From Adiantum capillus-veneris (taxonomy: Eukaryota > Streptophyta > Polypodiopsida > Polypodiales > Pteridaceae), in contig CM043957.1 in NCBI GenBank assembly GCA_014529385.2, forward strand, positions 87,644,381 through 87,706,380: 62,000 nucleotides of DNA, given 5' to 3'. The notes under the pieces were generated by a model. It saw nothing but the letters and a program-made list of their open reading frames with translations. It ran no database searches and was not told the DNA's origin. Position numbers and translations under genes: made by a program. Positions within the stretch are counted from its first letter, which is position 1, and each line of letters opens with the position of its first letter. This document shows, one piece after another, positions 35,901-43,703 of the stretch.

Positions 35901-38900
35901 CTTTACCAGAGGGCAATTTCATTCAAGACGTCAGCTAGACTTGTGTAAACTCAATTTATAGACTCAAAATGGACTCAATTTATGTACCATCAGGCCAGAG
36001 GCCCACACCCAAGACAAAATTTGTACACGTCTGTGACACACAGTTTGTGGATCCTATTCTCAAACTATAATTGCCTACTCTGTAGACTCAAGTTACACAC
36101 TCAAAATGCTACAATGCAGGATCCCCATGCAAAATTCATATGTTCCTGTCTAATGCGAAAGAAAAAATAGATATTACCTACAAGCTGACAAGAAGCTTGC
36201 TCCACATCTGAAATCTCCGTGTAATTGATTTGAGAAACTCGAAACCATGGTCCTGAACATCACCACTACTTTAACCGCTGAAGGTTTAAGATACATTGTT
36301 GAAATACAGAGTATGAAATGGAGATATCAAGGCTGACCTTTCCTTTGAGAAAGGCGAACAAACAGGCATTGAGCATCTTCAGTCAATGAAAAGAATGACC
36401 CTATCACAGCCACAGCGAACTCTAATGCTTGAGGTAATTGCATCATCAAAATATTTCACGAAGCTTGAAACTCTGAAAAGAAGACCTTACCTAAAAACTC
36501 AAGCTCCCTCGCATTAAATAGATGTGAGTCCTGTTGTAAAACCGCTTTTAGGAGATAAGTGAAATTCTTCACATGTTTACTTGGTTGCTGTTTAAGAGCT
36601 TCTTCTCTTTGTATGACAGCTTTCCCAACATCCAAGATCCTTTGCCATGTCTCGTCAAAAAGTTCCAAGTTTTCAATTTCCTTTCCTAAGGTTTTCTCAC
36701 AAAAGAGAGCAATGGGAACTGGTTCAAAAGCCTTCTCGGGAACCCTAATGACATTCCCCTGCATTAAAAATGTCAGTGTCTCAAAATAGCATCCTAAAGC
36801 ACGGAGCACAAACATCATTTCTGATATAAACTATTCAGAAACGACACCCTTTCTATTGCTTAAACAATCTAGTAAAATCAGATTTTGCTGATTTGATAAG
36901 GTAGAGCAAGACATATTCAATTGTAAGCTCAGGCACTCCAATGTCTTGGCTGCCTAGCATGGCTAGAACAGCCATCTCTTAAAGCTGGCTGCACACAGAA
37001 TGTAGAAAAATAGTGACTAAATAAAAGGATTTTGTAAGTAACCTTAATTTGAAGTTGTTCTTTGTCCAGGGGGCAAGCCAGAAGTGAGGCCAGATCCCTT
37101 GGAAGATGCCCTAACGTGAGATTGCCTTGACTGTTTGGTCCCACGATCTAATCTAAGAAACATAGACATTACAAAAAAAATCTACAAACAAATGAGAAAA
37201 ATAAGAAAATACTTCACAGGAAAACCTTGATAGCATTTCCATCCTTGGGATTCTCTGGCTCCCTCAATACTTGAATCTCCATGTCTTTCTCAATTTTAGC
37301 ATGCCGATTGAACTTTCGTCCTACAATAAATGTTTCTAAAACATGAACTGCGTTTTTTTTATCTTCTATTTTGGAGGATTCAATCTCTGCTGCAATGTGT
37401 GTTCTCTGACAAGTCACAAGAATCAACGGCAATATTAACTTGATTGAATCCACTGCAAGGTTGAGATGAAATCATTTCAAGGTCTACCTTAAGAATGTCT
37501 TTTTCATGGCAAGCACAGTTGCAATCATGATACATAGGTAAATCTGAGTTTTCTCTGATAGCTACTAATCTTTCAGCAAAAGCAGCTTGGCCTCCACTCT
37601 TTTCATTTTCAACCAGCTCAGAGCTGACTATATCTGCAACGTACACTGTGACTTCTGTTGATTTATCTGAAGTTAACTTTGAAAGTTCTTGCTTTGCATA
37701 TGTCAAAGAGAGCCTTTTGCGTTTTATTGCCACCCCAGGCTTCGTTGAATTTGAATTTGCTTTCTCCAATAAACAAAAGTCTGGACCAGGAAACAAGCTA
37801 GCAGCTTAAAGGAACTAACTTTAACTTTAATCGTTAGATGAAAGAGCTGGGCTGACAGAATTACAAGCATCTATGTTGTATGAAATGTACTCAAGTGAAA
37901 TACACATACCAACATGGACATTGATATAACTATTATCTCCCTGAATATCTTTCAGACATACAGGACATTGTACCCAATTCAGGGGAAGATTTTCTTTTTC
38001 CAAATCTCCGTTGTCACCTATTGGTTTTGGTGTCAATGCACCAAAACCATTTTTTTTTTTGCTGAGACCTGGAAACTCCACTGCACCTTGTATTTTCGGT
38101 AAAGAATGAGCTCCACCCTACAGAATTTTAAACAAGAAAAAATATCTTCAATACTTCTTTCTATTCTTACCAATACATTCACTGTCAACTACCTTCGAAT
38201 AGATACCAGCAAACATTTTATCTAGTGCTAGCTTCTGTACAGGTGATTCCTGCATTGTGGGCATGTTGTGTGGCTGAAGTGGGAAAAGGGAGGTCTTTTT
38301 CTACTGGCACTTAGCCAAGAAAACTTAGATGGTCTTGAGAGCGTTTGCTTTCAAGAAGAGCTAGGCCCTATCTGAGAGAACTCCATCCCCTAATTTGAAT
38401 TTTAATCTTATGAGCCCACAACTCTACAAAAATGAAAACTAAAGCCCTATTTAAGGGAGCATCAACCCCATGATCAACCGCGACTCCATCCTTGAGGCGT
38501 TTTGATGGGTTCGCCTTTAAGAGATGAAACACAATCATAGTAAACTAAGACGTCCAAAGAGTCCGCCTTGACCAGCACATTCCAGTCCAGAGATAACGAT
38601 AAATGATAAGCAAGATTCTCACAATGTAGAAGGTCGGTGATTTAAGGTAAGAATTAAAACAAGAACGAAGAACTGAATAAGAACAAGAACCAACATATGA
38701 GCCTTGGCTCATTCGTGATTCAATGGTCATAGCCATGAACGAGGGTGACTGCATGGACCAGCCTTCTGTCTACAAATACTTGCTGCTTCAACTGCGGGGG
38801 AGCTGGCCACTTTGTAAGAAATTGCCCTTCTAAAGTTCCCCCAACTGCAACCCCCAGCAATCCTTCTCCCCCCTCCAACAATGAGGAACCCCAAAAAAAT

Positions 38901-41900
38901 TCCAATAAAAAAACTGAAGCTTCCCCAGCACCCACCACTGCCCCCCCCTAGTAAGAATGGAAGAGGGTCTAGAAGAGAAGCCAACAGACTCAAGCAAAGG
39001 ACTCAGAACACTTTTGCTCTTCTGGCTGAAATCCCAAACTGGATAGAATCCGATGTTCCCGAATCAGAGTCAGAAGCCGAGACTGAGGACATAGGAGCCA
39101 CCCCTGAGGGTACAAGAGAGGAAGAAGGTCACATGCAAATTGAAGTCAGGAATAAAGCTCTGGACCTCAATCAAGCGTCACAAGCACCCTTGCAAGAAGA
39201 AAACGCCAACATCCCCCCAGTGCCGATGGATATCCAGAAGGCAAACAAGAGAGCTCATGATTTAGTCACCAGGACTCCCACCAGGGTCCTACAAAGTAAA
39301 GGGAAAAAAAAAACCAATAGATGAAAATAGCCTCCTGGAACATAAAGGGGATTACTAACCCTACCAAAACAAAAGAGATCAACAATTGGCTCAAAGATCA
39401 AGCTGTTGATATCTATGCACTGCAAGAGATCAAAGTTGAAGGAGAGGATCTCCTCAGAAGATTGAAGGAAGTTTACCCCGAGTGGAAATGGTTCACCTCT
39501 TCTCACTCAAGAGGGACTGGGGGTACAGCCATAGGAATCAAGAAACAGATAGCAGACGGTGTTTCCTCCAATAGGAGTCACCAGTTTTGGTGTTCTGTTT
39601 CCCTCCCCTCCCCTTTCAATTGTGAACTAATATCTGTTTATGCTGGAGGGACTACCTCTAACAGAGCCCAGATATGGGAGGAAATCTCTACCATTCAAGG
39701 ACCAATTATTTTGCTTGGGGACTTTAACATGGTTGAGACATTGGAGGACAGGTTTCTCAGAAGGGGGCTGACTATCCAAGGCAAGGAGAAAGACAAATGG
39801 GAAGCCTTCAAAGGCAAGCACGACCTATGGGATGCAGGTACAGAGGGATGCTTTACTTGGCAGAACTACAGCAAGGGGCTTCTTGCAAGAAAAGCTAGGT
39901 TGGACAGACGCTATTTTACTTCGGCAATTACCAACCTGTTTAACAGGGTCAAGGCAAAACCCAAAGTACACTTCATGCGCGTCAGATCACTTCCCCCTGT
40001 TGATCACCTGTGATGACAAAGCGTCCAAAATCAGGACCAGTTGGTTTCACACCGATCCTCATCTCTTCACCCTCCCCAAAGTCCAAGCAGGAATAGCAAA
40101 AATCTGGTCCAGAGCTTTCTCCAGTAATTCCACCCCTGCCAAAAGCTGGAGCAAAGCAGTTAAAGGCTCCCAACAGCTCCTGATTGCCACTAGAAAAGAA
40201 AGCACCCAAACTAGGAGGAAAAAGAAAGAAAAGATGTATGAAGAATTGGGGCTTCTTGAGAGATCCCAGCCACTAGATGTACATATTCAGAACCAAATCT
40301 CTACCCTCAGAAGCCAATTAAGAGCACAGGAAGACAGGGCGGTTCAACACACCAAACTGTTCTTCAAGGAGTGGTGGGCAGGGAAGGCTGACAGACCCTC
40401 TAAAGAGATGTTCAGAAGTCTAAGGAAGAAGAACGCCAGAGACGCTATCCCTCTTCTCAATACTGACCAAAGGAAGGCCACAAATGACTCCCAGAATGTG
40501 GAGCTGGTTAAACTTCACTTCGAAAAACTTTTCAGCCCCAAGGAAATACTGACTGAAGAGATAATCAAAAGCAGAGAGACCATCTGGAAATTCAGAAGAA
40601 AGGTGATCCCAAAGGAAGATCTTTCCCTAATTGACTCCCCCTTGAGTATAGCTGATCTCAATAAGGTCATTGAAGCACTAAAACCCAACAAACCCCTGGG
40701 CTAGATGATCTCCCTTCAAAGTTCTTTCAGTGCTTCAAAGAACTGCTCACCCCATTCCTGCTCAGAGTTGGGAAGGAATCAGTGAAATACAAAGCCTTAC
40801 CCAATCTTATCAACACTGGAGTGATCAAGCTCCTCCATAAAAGAGGACCAAAGGATGAGCTGAGCAACTGGAGACCGTTGACCATGGTTACAACAAGGTA
40901 TAAAAATTTTGCCAAAGCCATTGCTAGCAAGCTAACCTCTCACCTCTCCAAGTGGATAAATGAAGAGCAAAAGGGGTTTATAAAAGGGAGGAGAATTATG
41001 GAGGCAGTTATCTCCCTGTGGGAAGGAATAGAGCATGCTGAAGAAACCAACCAAGACTTTGTATTTGTCAAAGTTGATTATGACAAAGCCTATGACAGGC
41101 TAGAGTGGTCTTTCATCCTAAACAACCTGAGCCACATGGAGTTTGGAGTCAACCTCGTCAACTTTATCGAGACTCTATTTGGAAATGCTCATGCCAAAGT
41201 TGTCATCAATGGAATGCTATCTGAAGCATTTGTCCTCAACAGATCAGTGAGACAAGGGTGCCCCCTTGCCCCACTACTCTTTGCAGTTGCAGGGGATGGA
41301 CTTAACTGCTTAGTCAAAGGTTGGATGACAAACAAGCTGATAGAAGGGATCAAGCTCCCAAACTCTGCAAAACAACAATGTCTATCACAATTTGCAGATG
41401 ACACTAATGGGTTGGTTAAAAACGAAGACATGTCACTCCAAAACTTCTCGAGAGCCATCACCATCTTTTGCTCTGCATCTAGCTCCAGAGTGAACGATTC
41501 CAAAACAGGAGTTAGGGCCTTCATCTCTCCCATCCCCAATTAGATGGCAGAACAGGGATGTAAAGTCATCCCAGAGGGGCAAGTGTTCAAGCTCCTAGGC
41601 ATCCCTTTTGGGTTCAGGGTCACTATGAAACAAAGATGGGACTGGGTGCTTGAAAAATTCAAAGGGAAACTAAACAAGTGGCTAGGGTTTCAAAGCAACA
41701 TTGCTGGAAGAGTTATGGTCATCAATCACTATATGACTGCATACCTCCTTTACTTCCTCAGCTGTCGGAGGGACCCAAATTCCCATCTAAAGAAAATCAT
41801 CAAAATATGCAGGAACTTCTTGTGGACAGGTGACCCCTTCAAAAAAGGGGCTGCAAAAGTCAAATGGGACATCTGCATTCTGCCTAAGAACCTAGGAGGC

Positions 41901-43655
41901 CTAGGAGGTAGGAATATCAGCGCTTGGACAGACAAACTAGCAATCAAGACTGTCATTAGAGCCCTGGAACAACCAGAAGCTGAATGGGCATGCCTGTTGT
42001 TCAAACACCTGGCGGGCTTCCACATCAAAGGGCAAAGACTTTGGAACCAACTCCCTTGGATCACAGTATTCTTTGGAAATCAAGAAATAAACCCCATAGG
42101 ATCTACCCTGCTCAAATCAATATGGCAAGCATGGGAGAGAGGGAGGCCCATGCTGGGGTTCAGCCAGGAACACACACAAGACCAAGGAATCAGAAGAGAG
42201 GAATCCATCTGATGGTCGAAAGACCCAATTCCCCAGATACTAATCAACAAGCCAGAACAGCCAGGAAAATTCATCACAAAGGGTTCAAAGTTTGGGAGGA
42301 CTTGTGGAGCACTACCACCAGCTCCTGGCTCACCTCAGAGCAACTCATCATGACTGGCCAACTTCAACCTTGGGAAGTCAAATTACTGGAATCAAGGATG
42401 CAATAGTTCCCCCAAGGATATCAATGGATATTTGAAGCAGATGTCTCTCCATCTGCCAAGAACATACGCTGGAACGGAGGGATAGCTCTTAATAACCCCC
42501 CTGACTTCACAGCTAAGCAAGTCCCCCCCCCCATATCACCCTCAACAATAGATGGAATGTGCAGCTTGACAAGAGGCAGTGGAACTTTAAGTTCCAATCC
42601 ATCTGGAACAAAAGCATACAACCCAAACAGTCCGTACTGCTATGGCTCATCCTTCATAAATCTCTTTGGACAGGGGCCAGAAGTAGAAAAGTCAATCATA
42701 GCAATGGTGTATGCATCAGGTGCAGAAGAGTTGTTGAAGACATCTCCCACCTATTCCAAAGCTGCCAAACCAACACCCCCATCTTATCCCCCTTAGTCAA
42801 AACCCTAGACCACCAATTAGGGTGGAAATAGCTACTCTTAGGAGACTCACCTGGCCTCCTCTCAGACTTTTGGAATAGGTTTAGGGCAGAATTTTTATGG
42901 ATTATTTGGAAGCTCAAAAATTCTTTCCTTTTTGTTCCTAACTTTCAAGCTCCTAGTTTGAAAACGTTATTTGATGGATGCTCTGTGCAGGATGCTAACC
43001 TCAAGCTGGAACAAATGAGGATCTACAGGCACAGAGTCTCAATCCTCAAAGACTCTCTGGAGCTTTATGCAAGAAGGGTTGCAAACCTGCAGGGATTGCT
43101 GGACAACAATGGCTTTGCAGATGTGATTTATAATTGGGTGCAAGAGATGAAGGATGAAGTGCTAGAGCTGGCCAACAAATATGAAGAGGCCCTGAATTTT
43201 GCCAACAAGCTGCATGAAGAGATAGACTGGCTGTGAAGAAAAGTGCTAACTATTGAGTTCACTGTTAATGACCCTTTGTATCCCGGGGAATATGGTAGAC
43301 CCCTTTTTGTAAAGTCTGAAACATGGCCTATGGAACTTTCCCTAGTTTTAACTAACTCTTCTCCCCCTCCATGAGTGATCAGTTGTAATTTTGCTTCTCT
43401 CTTATAAATTCAAAGTGCGTATTTGGTAAAAACATGAGGAAGATGTCAAGCGTCTCAATCACGTACATTGTGAAAGACATACCCCATGGAGGGAGAGCTT
43501 TTCACAAACATCTCTGTATACATAGAATTATGGATGTACGATTAGATGGGCAGTTGGCTCTAGGCTTGTTTTCTCTCTCTGAAAATCCCAATAACAGAGG
43601 AATATATTTTATTGTATGTTTGTTTTAGTCTCCTACGCTAAGCCCTCTTGGAGAC

Positions 43656-43703
<48 letters not shown>

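Larger units (their letters stand above)
38745..43430 (+). mobile_element. L1-type LINE in FAN1 intron 1, antisense to the gene
   Basis: Order: ORF1 C-terminus with a zinc knuckle, a disordered segment, ORF2 with endonuclease, RT, post-RT region, zf-RVT and a coiled C-terminus. The layout is that of plant L1 elements. Two frameshifts (about 39970 and 40695) and several stops (41541-41543, 42210) inactivate it. I see no long polyA or target duplication; the 3' edge at about 43430 is approximate. Confidence 0.85.

Noticed and set aside
37380-37796. A frameshift in FAN1 between the linker and the HIRAN domain
   Set aside because: An 82-bp GT-AG intron (37487 to 37406) restores the frame at phase 0 on both sides, so no mutation is needed.
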